Notes: generated by a model not told the origin, from the sequence alone. Shown: positions 40,840-51,968, counted from the first letter of the stretch. The stretch: 64,000 bases of DNA from Akebia trifoliata (GCA_017979445.1 CM030714.1:4774001-4838000); one strand, 5' to 3'. Made by a program: numbers and translations.

Positions 40840-41977
40840 ATGGCCTCGACACGTCAATCACAATACATTTGTGTAGCCTTCTTCATTCTGGGTGTTTGGG
40901 CTTCTCAATCTGTAGCCCGCACACTCCAAGAGGCATCCATGTCCGAAAGGCATGAGCAATGGATGGTTCATTATGGGCGCATTTACAAGGATGACATGGA
41001 AAAGGAGATGCGCTTCAAGATATTCAAGGACAATGTGAAATTCATAGACACCTTTAACAACGCTGGGGAGCGATCCTACAAGCTAGGTGTCAATGAATTT
41101 GCAGACCAAACCCATGAAGAATTTAAGGAGTCACGTAATGGATATAAGATGTCTTACAAACCGAGATCATCAACGACTAAGTCCTTCAGATATGAAAATG
41201 TGAGTGCTGTGCCATCTACTATGGACTGGAGAAAGAAAGGAGCTGTTACTCCTGTCAAAGATCAAGGCCAATGTGGTAAGCACCAACATATACTTACTAT
41301 GTACCTTGACATATACTTGACATCAGTACCTCTACTTTCTCTAATTATTTTGTATGTTATCATATAAATGTTTCAAACGCATAGGATGTTGTTGGGCATT
41401 CTCGGCTGTGGCGGCTATGGAAGGTATTACCCAGCTCACTACGGGTAAGTTGATCTCCTTATCTGAGCAAGAGCTAGTGGACTGTGATACAAGCGGTATG
41501 GATCAAGGATGTGAGGGTGGTCTAATGGACGATGCCTTTGATTTTATCAAACAGAATCAAGGCCTAACCACCGAAACTAACTATCCATACAAGGGAGTCG
41601 ATGGAACTTGCAACTCCAAGAAAGAAAACACCCATGCTGCTAAGATCAATGGTTATGAAGATGTGCCAGCCAACAGCGAGAAAGCACTACTGAAAGCTGT
41701 TGCCAACCAACCAGTTTCAGTTGCTATTGATGCAGGTGAATCTGACTTCCAATTCTACAAAAGTGGCATATTCACAGGAGAATGTGGCACTGAACTAGAC
41801 CATGGTGTTACTGCAGTGGGTTATGGGACGAGTAGTGATGGGACCAAGTATTGGTTGGTCAAGAACTCATGGGGCACTACATGGGGTGAAGAGGGATACA
41901 TTAGAATGCAACGAGATATCAATGCCCCAGAAGGTCTTTGTGGTATTGCCATGGAAGCTTCTTACCCAACTGCGTAA
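40840..41977 (+). CDS. papain-like cysteine protease 2 (SAG39-type)
   Basis: Exons 40840-41275 and 41385-41977; 342 residues, intact. Same architecture as protease 1: signal peptide to about SQSVA, I29 prodomain ([21 protein letters not shown]), catalytic Gln142, Cys148, His285 and Asn306. It carries a two-residue signature in exon 2 relative to protease 1 (Glu for Ala in TGECG, Asn for Asp in RDINAP) against about 21 differences in the 145 residues of exon 1. The 109-base intron is also close to that of protease 1. Thr-His in ADQTHEEF is particular to this copy. Its 3' flank is collinear with that of protease 1 for about 0.5 kb. Confidence 0.93.
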
Positions 41978-42864
41978 AAAAAATACAAGATACTAAAATA
42001 TAATTAGAAAAAAGGCGATTGTGTGGTCATGACATCATCAGGGACTTAGGGTGTTTATAGGATTCTTAAAAGGATTCCCACTTCCATGTAATATGGTGTT
42101 TATAGTACACCCACTTTCCCTTGTAATATGTGTATGGGTATTGCCATTAAAGTTCATAGTAGTTCCATTTTGTTATGTTTTTGCGTTATCATCTTTTGGA
42201 GTTACTTTTTTTTTATTATAGCAAATTTGGTATTTTTGGAATTAAAAGGACTGGTTACGGTTTGGGTAATTGCCACACACTGATACTTGAGTTCTATAAT
42301 TCAATTCGTAATCCCTGACTCAACTTGCAACTTAGGACTAGGATGATATGAAGAAAAAATGAGGATTTATTTAATTGATTAATCATTTATCTTTAACTGA
42401 AACGAAACTCTCTTCGACTGACTTGAATGACCTAATTTTGATAGATTGATTTTGTCTTACTAGAAAAGTCATTACTAATTTTAAATCCTGGTGTTTTGAT
42501 GAATGACAAGTTCTCCGAAAAAGGATTCACTGACATATCAAGGAAAAAATATAATGAGGACTTTTTTTCTAAAAAAATTACAATTAAAATAACGATACAA
42601 GTATTTGTAAAAATGAGAACATCATCTTTTTTTAACACTAAGGATTGTAATGCAGCATCAGCATGGTATTATTCAATACTGAGGGTGTAAACAAGTAGAG
42701 TTCTTTTTAGGACTGACAATATTGGATTGTATTGTAATCAATCTGAACTGATCGATTAAATTGGATCAGGTTTGGGTTTGATCTTATAACTTACTGATCC
42801 ATCTTTATTTGGTCTCAACATCTGGTCCAAATCTGATATGATTGCAAGAATATTGGTTGTTCCC

Positions 42865-42935
42865 CAAGGGTGCAGGACACATAGCTTGAGAAAGCCAAAA
42901 TGAGTTATCAAAGCTTTGGTTTGCCAAGTACAATC
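42865..42935 (-). pseudogene. trace of antisense protease relic 3
   Basis: AGGACACATAGCTTGAGAAA and AATCAAAGCTTTGGTTTG-like DNA match the signal-peptide end of relic 2 (39355-39405). Nothing of the prodomain remains. Identified only by position and homology to relic 2. Confidence 0.35.
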
Positions 42936-43639
42936 AAAAGACTCTTTGTTCAGCAGTGGTGGAATTACAGATGCAAGATTTCGATGAAATTACACTCAAT
43001 CTTTCGGTTCATTAAGAATATTTCATCCAAATGTTACGGCATTGTAGAAAAATAGGTGGAAAAATAAATGAAAATATAACACAAATTAAAAGTAAAGAGA
43101 ACACGAAATGGTATTTATGTGGTTTGGCAAGATTGTCTACGTTTGCGAAATTGCAAACAGGTCAGGGAGAGATCTCTGTAAATAATAGGGGGGCAACACA
43201 CAAAAGGTATGTTCTGATTCTGGGAATGGGGGGAAACTGTGCTTATTTTTATCAAGATCAGAGGTGCATATCCTGAGGTAGCACGAGAAATTGCATCTAC
43301 AATGGCCATAATTGGTTACATATACATCGCTCTTCTACTATAACATTCTATACTATTTTAATCAAAATGTTTTTGTCCTTCCCATCTTTGGAACATATTA
43401 AACTAATTAGTTACATAGGTAGTTATTGAATATTATTTAGGATTTTCTTGTTCCCATCATCCTAAATCATTCTTAATTATTACTCCTTAATGTTGTCTTT
43501 GGCTAAAAATTTAGTTTTAAGGTAAAAATAATTTTTAGTTATGTAAATGGGCATTCTGTGGTTGTTTTTATAGACAGACAAGGAATTGGACTACAAGTTA
43601 TTCTTCCAATTTTGTTTTTATTGACTACTTAGATTTTCG

Positions 43640-43745
43640 AAACATAATACGAGTCATCTTAGATCTCAGTCGAGTCAGAGTCTCTGACTCGGTTGCCTCT
43701 ATGACGGATTCGTCTTGATCTTGGATGAATTTTTTAAAACCATGC
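43640..43745. repeat. CGAG-type repeat upstream of protease 3
   Basis: AGTCATCTTAGATCTCAGTC and GACGGATTCGTCTTGATCTT, ending TTTTTTAAAACCATG. It is shorter than the protease 2 block through loss of the GATGGACGATTCACATTGA part. Confidence 0.6.
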
Positions 43746-43970
43746 TTTGCTCACTGAGGTCAAATGAAAACTTACAATCAGCCGGCCAGAAAGTATCATT
43801 TTTTATTATTTTGGAAGGCTTTCTTCAAGGACCATGTAAAAAAAAGGAGAAAAGGATGACAAGATGTGGAAGAGATAAGGAAAGCCAAGTGATGCCTAAT
43901 AGTTGGTCTAATGAAACAAACAGATACAATTATAGAATTAGTAGAGCAGAATGTTGAGGCAGAGGAGGAG

Positions 43971-44057
43971 CAACGTCCATGAAACCTGGCTTCACTTTAA
44001 CGGCCACACTACGTATGCCGAAGGTTTCTATCAAGAAAAATCTGTGTCCATATAAAC
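43971..44057 (+). promoter_or_regulatory. protease 3 core promoter block
   Basis: CTTTAACGGCCACACTACGT, TTTCTATCAAG and CATATAAAC ending at 44057, 76 bases before the ATG. The upstream CAACGTCCATGAAAC is slightly changed. Confidence 0.7.
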
Positions 44058-44133
44058 TCAACTCCTCTAAAACATTTGAGTATCCATTCAAACCATAACA
44101 ATAACATTCCTCAAGAAACAATCTCCACTAAAT

Positions 44134-45294
44134 ATGGCCTCGACACGTCAATCCCAATACATTTGTGTAGCCTTCTTCATTCTTGGTGTTTGGGCATCTC
44201 AAGCCATAGCCCGCACACTCCAAGAGGCGTCGATGTCTGAAAGGCATGAACAGTGGATGGTTCGTTATGGACGCATTTACGAGGATGCCTCAGAGAAGGA
44301 GAAGCGCTTCAAGATATTCAAGGACAATGTGAACTTCATAGACACTTTTAACAATGCTGGGGATCGATCCTACAACCTAGGTGTCAATGAATTTGCGGAC
44401 CAAACCAATGAAGAATTTAGGGCGTCACATAATGGATATAAGATGTCTTACAAACCAACATCATCAGCGACAAAGTCCTTCAAATATGAAAATGTGACTG
44501 CAGTGCCATCTACTATGGACTGGAGAAAGAAAGGAGCTGTTACTCCCATCAAAGATCAAGGCCAATGTGGTAGGCATATGTACCTAACTCTTGTCTAGTA
44601 AAATGGTTCACATATTTCACTTCCACATATAGTTGACATCCATTCCTCCACTTTTTTCTAATTTTGCTATATGTTTTTGTATAAATGTTTCGAACAAATA
44701 GGATGTTGTTGGGCGTTCTCAGCTGTGGCGGCTATGGAAGGCATTACCCAACTCACAACCAGTAAGTTGATCTCCCTGTCTGAACAAGAGCTAGTCGACT
44801 GTGATACAAGTGGTATGGATCAAGGTTGTGAGGGTGGCCTCATGGATGATGCCTTTGATTTCATCAAACAAAATCAAGGCCTAACCACTGAAACTAACTA
44901 CCCATACAAGGGAGTTGATGGAACTTGCAACTCTAAGAAAGAAAACACCCATGCAGCTAAGATCAATGGTTATGAAGATGTGCCAGCCAACAGTGAGAAT
45001 GCACTACTGAAAGCTGTCGCCAACCAACCAGTTTCAGTTGCTATTGACGCCGGTGAATCTGACTTCCAATTCTACAAAAGTGGCATATTCACAGGAGAAT
45101 GTGGCACTGAACTAGACCATGGTGTTACTGCAGTGGGCTATGGGACGAGTAGTGATGGGACCAAGTATTGGTTGGTCAAGAACTCATGGGGCACTACATG
45201 GGGTGAAGAGGGATACATTAGAATGCAACGAGATATCGATGCCCCAGAAGGCCTTTGTGGCATTGCTATGGAAGCCTCTTACCCAACTGCCTAA
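44134..45294 (+). CDS. papain-like cysteine protease 3 (SAG39-type)
   Basis: Exons 44134-44569 and 44702-45294; 342 residues, intact, with all four catalytic positions present. The prodomain has [16 protein letters not shown] and GVNEFADQ. The intron is 132 bases, starts GTAGGC where the others start GTAAGC, and its sequence differs from the rest apart from its 3' end. Exon 2 is nevertheless almost the same as in proteases 1 and 2 (Ser for Gly in TTSKLIS and Asn for Lys in SENALL are its own changes). This contrast between a diverged intron and a uniform second exon fits exchange of exon 2 tracts among copies. Confidence 0.93.
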
Positions 45295-47013
45295 AAAATA
45301 CAAAATGGTAAATAATTTGAGAACAAGCCATTGTATGGCCGTGAGATCGTCAATGTGTTTATAGGACTCTTTATAGGATTCCCAGCTCCATGTAATATGG
45401 TGTTTATAGGACACCCACTTCCTTGTAATATGTGTGTTGGTATTGCAATTAAAGTGCATAGTTCCTTCTTGCTATGTTCTTGTCTTATCAACTTTTGGAG
45501 TGTTTTTTTAGTACCAAATTTCATAGTTATTTGCTCTAGTGGGAAAATATGGTAATTTGTGAAGGAAGAGGAGTAGGTTACGGTTTGGATAACTGTCACA
45601 TACTGATCCTCGAGATCTGCAACTCGATTCGTGGAATTACATGTGCAAGATTACGTTAAAATTAAACTGAACTGTGGGTTCATCAAGAATACTTCATCTG
45701 AGCATTACAGCATTGTAGAAAAATAGATGGAAAAATAGATGATTATTTGGTTTTTCAAGATTGTCTACGTCTGCAGGCAATGGTAAAAACCATGGTTACA
45801 ATATTTTAATCTCACTTTCTTTTAGAAAACTAAAAAAAAATCCCCAATGGAAAAATCCTAAAACAAGTTGGTTACTAGTTTATGTTCTATATAAATAAGA
45901 AATGGCCCATAGGACAAAAGTTCCGAAATTGAGTGAAAAAATAGCCCCAAAAAATTTGGGATCGCGAAATTGAGTCATCCAGGGCTAGAGCTGTAGAATC
46001 CACTACTTGGTGTACAACCTGTTATGTCAATACAAAGCTACCTCCATGAGAAGATAATCCACGAACATAACAGGTGTACTGATATATATTACATTGTGTA
46101 GTGATGTAGATGGATGTTCAATAGCAAAAGATGTAGTTTGGATTAGTGCTTTGATGAATGCTGGAGATGAACATCCACCTCAATGTGAACAGTGAATTAT
46201 ACATGATTTAAATGGCCATGACTGGCTACTTATATGTTGCTCTTCTACTATAACATTCTATGCTATTTAATCAACCTGCTTTTGTCTTCCCCATCTTTGG
46301 AACTTGTTAAACGAATTAATTGAGATTGGCAGTTATTATTATATTATTTAGGATTTTCTTGGTCCCATACTCCCATCAACCTAAATCATTCATATTAGTC
46401 CTTAATGTTGTTTTTGGCTAAAAATTTAGTTCAAAGGTAAATAATTTTGGCTTATGCAAATGGGCATTCTGTGGTAGTTTTGTTGATCAACAGTGAATTG
46501 GACTACAAGCTCTTCTTCCATACTTTTTAAAATTGGTTTCAAATTTTGCTTTACATAGATAATAAATATATAAATTATTTAGAATTGATTATTTTCTATG
46601 AAAAAAATCAAAACTAGTTTTCTCAGCCTAGTTTTTATGGACTACGAATTTTTTTGAAATATAATACGAGTGATTTTAGATCTCAGACGAGTCAATGATA
46701 CGGACGATTCACATTGAGTCTCTCACTAGGTTATCTCCATGGCCAATTCGTCTTGGTCTTGGATAGATTTTTTAAAACCATGCTTTGCTCTCTGGGAGTT
46801 AAATGAAAACCCAAGATCAGCCGGCCAGAAGGTATCAAATTTTTTTTTTTTTTGGAAGGCTTTCTTCAAGGACCATATAAAAAGGAGAAAGGAGTAAAAT
46901 ATATGCAAGAGACAAGGAAAACCAAGTGATGCCATAATTTAATAGTTGGCTTCATGAAAGAAACAGATGCAATTGTAGAATTAGCAGAACGGAACGTCGG
47001 GGCAGAGGAGGAG
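45295..47013. other. protease 3 to protease 4 spacer
   Basis: Protease-type 3' flank to about 45620, then the unit-start segment (CATCAAGAATACTTCATCTG, TTCAAGATTGTCTACGTCTG) and DNA shared with 55139-56580 upstream of protease 6. A CGAG block lies at 46670-46780. The point 46471 is the empty site for the MITE found at 55932. No gene. Confidence 0.6.
46670..46780. repeat. CGAG-type repeat upstream of protease 4
   Basis: TAGATCTCAGACGAGTCAAT, GACGATTCACATTGAGTCTC and the TTTTTTAAAACCATG end. Closest to the block upstream of protease 6. Confidence 0.6.
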
Positions 47014-47100
47014 CAACGTACACGAAACTAGGATTCACTTTAACGGCCACATTACGCATGCAGCAGGTCTCTATCAAGACAATTTTGTGTCTATATAAAC
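47014..47100 (+). promoter_or_regulatory. protease 4 core promoter block
   Basis: CAACGTACACGAAAC, CTTTAACGGCCACATTACGC (TACGTA changed to TACGCA), TCTCTATCAAG and CTATATAAAC at 47091-47100. Intact although the gene is broken. Confidence 0.65.
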
Positions 47101-47176
47101 TCAACTTCTCCAAAACATTTGAGTATACCTTCAAACCATAACAGTAACATTCCTCAAGAAACAATCTCTGCTAAAA

Positions 47177-48313
47177 ATGGCCTCAGCATGTCAATCGCAG
47201 TACATTTGTGTAGCCTTCTTCATTTTGGGTGTTTGGGCTTCTCAAGCCTTTGCCCGTACACTCCAAGAGGCGTCCATGTCCGAAAGGCACGAACAATGGA
47301 TGGTTCGTTATGGGCGCATTTATGAGGATGACACAGAGAAGGAGGCCCGCTTCAAGATATTCAAGGACAATGTGAACTACATAGACTCTTTTAACAACGT
47401 TGGGGGCCGACCCTACAAGCTAGGTGTCAATGAATTTGCAGACCAAACCAATGAAGAATTTAGGGTGTCACGTAATGGATATAAGATGTCTTACAAACCG
47501 AGGTCATCAGCAACAAAGTCCTTCAGATATGAAAATGTGACTGCAGTGCCATCTACTATGGACTGGAGAAAGAAAGGAGCTGTTACTCCTGTCAAAGATC
47601 AAGGCCAATGTGGTAAGCGTCAACATATACATACTATATACCTAGACATATACTTGACATCAGTTCCTCTACTTTTTCTAATTTTGTTTTATGTTATTGT
47701 ATAAATGTTTTGAACATGTAGGATGTTGTTGGGCGTTCTCGGCTGTGGCAGCTATGGAAGGTATTACACAACTCACTACGGGTAAGTTGATCTCCCTTTC
47801 TGAGCAAGAGCTAGTAGACTGTGATACAAGTGGTATGGATCAAGGTTGTGAGGGTGGTCTCATGGACGATGCCTTTGACTTCATTGAACAAAATCGAGGC
47901 CTAACCACCGAAACTAACTACCCATACAAGGGAGTGATGGAACTTGCAACTCCAAGAAAGAAAACACCCATGCAGCTAAGATCACTGGTTATGAAGATGT
48001 GCCAGCAAACAGCGAGAGAGCACTACTGAAAGCTGTCGCCAACCAACCAATTTCAGTTGCTATTGATGCCGGTGAATCTGACTTCCAATTCTACAAAAGT
48101 GGCATATTCACAGGAGCATGTGGCACTGAACTAGACCATGGTGTTACTGCAGTGGGTTATGGGACGAGTAGTGATGGGACCAAGTATTGGTTGGTCAAGA
48201 ACTCATGGGGTACTACATGGGGTGAAGAGGGATACATTAGAATGCAACGAGATATAAATGCCCCAGAAGGTCTTTGTGGCATTGCCATGGAAGCCTCGTA
48301 CCCAACTGCATAA
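47177..48313 (+). pseudogene. cysteine protease 4, frameshifted
   Basis: Exon 1 (47177-47612) and the start of exon 2 (from 47722) are intact, with signal peptide, I29 prodomain and Gln142/Cys148. One base is missing near 47935: the copy has GGGAGTGATGG where protease 5 has GGGAGTGGATGG. From codon 217 the frame changes and stops at 48029, giving a 247-residue product without the catalytic His and Asn. The original frame remains clean from about 47940 to the normal stop at 48311-48313, so the loss is recent or a sequencing error. The rest is nearly identical to proteases 5 and 6 ([16 protein letters not shown] type). Confidence 0.85.
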
Positions 48314-48697
48314 AAATACGAGATTGTAAAATAATTAGAAAAAGGCAATTGTATGGTTGCGAGTTCATCTGTGTGTTAATATTACTCGCACTTCATTGTA
48401 ATATGTGTATGGTTATAGCAATTAGGCCCTGCTTGGTATACCACGACAAATCATTTGCATTGTAAATGTTTTGTGATGAACAAATTACTATTGCTTGGTT
48501 GTCTGAGCAAAACTCTTGAAAAATCATTTTTGTGTTTGGTTGATATCTTAATATTTGTAATGCAAATATTTCAAAGTGATTTATTGCTAAAATAAAAATT
48601 GGAAATAACTTTAAATTATTCGATCTCATTAAAGAAATTATTTAATTTACAAAAGTACACCTAATACTTGCTACATTAACTCTCTATTTTTTTATGA

Positions 48698-48698
<1 letters not shown>

Positions 48699-48735
<37 letters not shown>

Positions 48736-48794
48736 CTGGATCCGTAAGGCTGACAAGGTGGGTGTGGGTGTGGGTGTGGGGGGGGGGGGGGGGG
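48699..48794. repeat. poly-G runs with GGGTGT units
   Basis: A run of 37 G (48699-48735) and one of 17 G (48778-48794) flank GTGGGTGTGGGTGTGGGTG. Length is unreliable; the plus strand could form G-quadruplexes. The equivalent place at protease 5 has only a short G run near 53527. Confidence 0.85.
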
Positions 48795-49105
48795 TAAAGC
48801 ATCATATCTTGACCAAATCCCCCAAGTACATGCAATACCCTACAAACTACACATATCAGGTAAGTCTCATTTGATAAATCCCTGTGGGTGGCAAACGAAG
48901 GGGATTGAATTCAAGATCTCTCCCTTTTTGCGACATTAACTTACATATGCATTTACAAAAATATTCCTATACCTACATATTGGAATTACAAAATATCTAT
49001 CATCAAAGAAACTATTCAATCTACAAAAATAGTTCCAATAGCTTGTTACAATAACATGTATATAAATTTACTGAAATACACCTATGACGAGGGATATTTT
49101 TATTA

Positions 49106-49812
49106 TTACTTTTTTTTTTGAAAAGTATAATGTATTGAGCAAAAGAAGGAGAACTACAAAGAGAGAGGCCGAGAGAGCCTCAAGAACAAACAACAAGCAA
49201 AAAGCAGCAAATCAAAGAAAAAAGAAAAAACAAAAACAACATCACTGATTACATAAAGAGTCCCATCTAAAAACAAAATCGTCGAAGGTAGTCCCCGCGA
49301 ACTCTATATTCTGCTTCGACCAAATGTATAACAGACCCAAAATTTCCAAGAATCTTGCACGAGTGGTACTGCTCTTGTTGTTGAACACTCTGTTGTTTCT
49401 CTCGTTCCAGACTCCCCAAGCAATAGCCGAGGGAAGCATAGCCCATAGGATCATTTTTCTAATGTGGAAAGCGTTATTGGTCCATTCAACTAACACCGAA
49501 GAAAACTTACGAGGGAGGACCCAGTTCATACTGAACATACCAAGGAAGATTGACCAAATATTATAAGAAAAAGAACAATGGACTAAAGTATGATCAACAG
49601 ATTCTCCATCACTCAAGCATAATGGACAGCCATTGGGAATGATCCAACCCCGCACAATCAAATTATCCAACGTAAGAATCTTACCAAGGGCGGCCAACCA
49701 AACAAAAAAAGATATTTTAGACGGAACTAACCTGGACCAAGTGATTGAGCCCAATAAGGGTCGCTCAGCTTCGAAAGAAAGCCATTTAAAGAAAGACCAT
49801 TTAAAGGGTCGC
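49106..49812 (-). mobile_element. 5'-truncated LINE with 11-bp target duplication
   Basis: An open minus-strand frame (49754-49242) reads SRLVPSKISFFVWLAALGK, GWIIPNGCPLCLSDGESVDH, then CSFSYNIW and GVWNERNNRVF: the zinc-binding C-terminal domain of plant L1 reverse transcriptases. The T run at 49110-49119 is its poly-A tail in reverse. Flanks tatttttatta occur at 49095-49105 and 49813-49823. The empty site is kept downstream of protease 5 at about 53840, so the insertion followed that duplication. Confidence 0.85.
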
Positions 49813-50420
49813 TATTTTTATTAAAACATTGATGGGGGTATTTTCATAATTTTATGTGCAAAAGCAAATGTATCTTTGATTAGATGTATTTTGTGAATTC
49901 ATATACATGTTATTGTAGAAATTATTGAGGTTGATTCTTGTAGTTTAAAATTTTCTATGACAAGGAGTATTTTTGTAATTTCATTATATGAAATATAACT
50001 TTGAAGATGTGTATTTTTGTAAATTTCTATGTATATTGTAGTAGCAAGGATTGAGGGTATTTTTGTAATTTCATTAGGTTTTTGATGAGTGATATTTTAG
50101 TAATTTTGATTTACACAAGTTGGACTTGGAGCTGAATAATTTTGCAAATGATTTGCTATACTTTTTTTTTTTTTTTTTTACTGCAAACCATTTGTTGAAA
50201 TTTCTTAAGAATTTAGGTGATCTATGCAAATTTTCGATTCATATCATTTGCATTGTATAACCAAGCACCCATGGAATTGTTTTCAACAAATTATATGCAG
50301 TGTACAAAGTAGGGCCTAAAGTGCATAATAGTTCCATATTGTTACGTTCATGCCTTGTCTTCTTTTGAAAAATATGTATTTTGGGAAAGAAAAGAAATGG
50401 GTTATGGTAACATTAGATAT

Positions 50421-50900
50421 TAGGGGTGCAACTTGGTTCAGTTTGAGGTCAAATTCAAACCAAACCAATATAGGTTGGTTCCACTAAATAAGAACCAGAG
50501 CCAAACCAACTGAAACCGAACTAAAGTCAGTTTGGTTTAGTTCTGTTCTACGGATTGCCAATATTCTATAAACTGTAAATGATATTTTTAATGAAAACAA
50601 TAAACATATAATAAACATAAAATGTCATACAATAATCACTAATCTTTCCATAAAAATTCATTGGTTTATCCGTAAAAATCACTAACATATGGCCTAACTC
50701 CTAAAATAATTTATAATAATTATTATATACACATATATTTATTTAATGCATAAGGGTTCGGTTCTATACAAGATTGATCCAAGAACCGAACCAAATTGAT
50801 TGGTTCTCCATTTTCGTAACTTGGAACCGAACCACAATTTGATCCAAACCATCCCAAAGCTATTGGTTTGATTCGGTTCTCGGTTTGAACTGGACCCCTA
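50421..50900. mobile_element. hAT-like MITE with perfect 8-bp target duplication
   Basis: The left end TAGGGGTGCAACTTGGTTCA and right end GAACTGGACCCCTA are flanked by ttagatat on both sides (50413-50420, 50901-50908). The interior has GGTTTGG/CCAAACC motifs and AT-rich DNA. It is the best preserved member of the family seen at 6437, 20293 and 24514. Confidence 0.85.
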
Positions 50901-51479
50901 TTAGATATATGAGGCAAGAATACGCAGAAATTGAACTCAACCCTTGGGGTCATCAAGAATATTTCATCTGAATGTTATGACATTGTAGAAAAATAGGTTG
51001 AGAAATGGATGATAACTAACATTAAAAACTAAAATAGAAATTAAAAGTAAAGAGAACACGACATGGTCTTCGCATGGTTTGGCAAGATTTTCTACGTTTG
51101 CATAGGCAATGATGAGATACTTTCACTACTTTCGGGAAATTCACGTTTACAAACTTTTAATCTCACTTTCTTTTAGAAAACTAAAAAGTATACAATGGAA
51201 AATCCCAAAATTTGTTGGTTGCATGTTTATTGTCTGTAGATGGGTGGTTATTGTATTTTATTTAGGATTTTCTTAGTCCCAACATCCTAAATCATTCATG
51301 GGTTTTGTTAGCATGTGCTCTAAGGGCACATATTATAATGCATTAAATACACCTTGTAACTTCAATTTTCCTACCAAAGATGCCCTTAATTTTTTTTCTA
51401 TAAAAAAATACTCTCAAATGCTTGTTTCCCAAGTGTATTGAATGCGTTTTAACGTGTGTCCTAAGCGTACACTTTAACA

Positions 51480-51580
51480 AGACTCATCTTAGATCTCAGA
51501 CTAGTCAATGTGATGTACGGTTCAGTCTCACTCGGCCAACTCCATGACCGATTCATCATGGTCGAATTTTTAAAACCATA
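51480..51580. repeat. CGAG-type repeat upstream of protease 5
   Basis: CTCATCTTAGATCTCAGACT and CATGACCGATTCATCATGGT, ending TTTTTAAAACCATA. A more decayed version of the shared block. Confidence 0.55.
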
Positions 51581-51805
51581 TTTTGCTCACTGGGTGTTTG
51601 AATGAAAACCCAAGATTAACCGGCCAGAAAGTATCATTTCTTTTGGAAGGCTTTCTTCAACTACCATATAAAAAAGGAGAAACAATGACAAGATATGCAA
51701 GAGACAAGGTCAGCCAAGTGATGCCATAATTTAATAGTTATTCTCATGAAAGAAACATATGCAATTATAGAATAAGTAGAACGGAACGTCGAGGCAGAGG
51801 AGGAG

Positions 51806-51892
51806 CAACGTACACGAAACTAGGATTCACTTTAACGGCCATATTACGCATGCAGCAGGTCTCTATCAAGACAATTTTGTGTCTATATAAAC
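51806..51892 (+). promoter_or_regulatory. protease 5 core promoter block
   Basis: Nearly identical to the protease 4 block: CTTTAACGGCCATATTACGC, TCTCTATCAAG and CTATATAAAC at 51883-51892, 77 bases before the ATG. Confidence 0.7.
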
Positions 51893-51968
51893 TCAACTTC
51901 TCCAAAACATTTGAGTATACCTTCAAACCATAACAGTAACATTCCTCAAGAAACAATCTCTGCTAAAA

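Larger units (their letters stand above)
41978..43970. other. protease 2 to protease 3 spacer
   Basis: The first 550 bases match the protease 1 3' flank. Near 42625 the sequence switches to a segment like 33950-34080 (AAGGATTGTAATGCAGCATC, GGATCAGGTTTGGGTTTGAT), which marks the start of the next duplicated unit. A small antisense relic and a CGAG repeat (43640-43745) follow. No gene. Confidence 0.6.
48425..50316. mobile_element. TA-flanked foldback element in the protease 4 flank
   Basis: Comparison with protease 3 (GCAATTAAAGTGCATAG) shows an insertion: GCAATTA, then GGCCCTGCTTGGTATACC ... GTACAAAGTAGGGCC, then TAAAGTGCATA. The ends are inverted repeats (GGCCCTGCTTGGTA / GGCCCTACTTTGTA) and the duplicated target is TA. 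AAATCATTTGCATTGTA near the left end pairs with TATCATTTGCATTGTATA near the right. The interior is AT-rich with no transposase. Its 5' part also lies downstream of protease 5. Confidence 0.7.
48314..51805. other. protease 4 to protease 5 spacer
   Basis: Holds a TA-flanked element (48425-50316) with a nested LINE (49106-49812) and poly-G runs, a hAT-like MITE (50421-50900), the unit-start segment near 50950-51110 and a CGAG block (51480-51580). No gene of the host is seen. Confidence 0.65.

Noticed and set aside
47999..48313. Separate small gene downstream of protease 4
   Set aside because: It is the C-terminal part of protease 4 in its original frame after the 1-base deletion.
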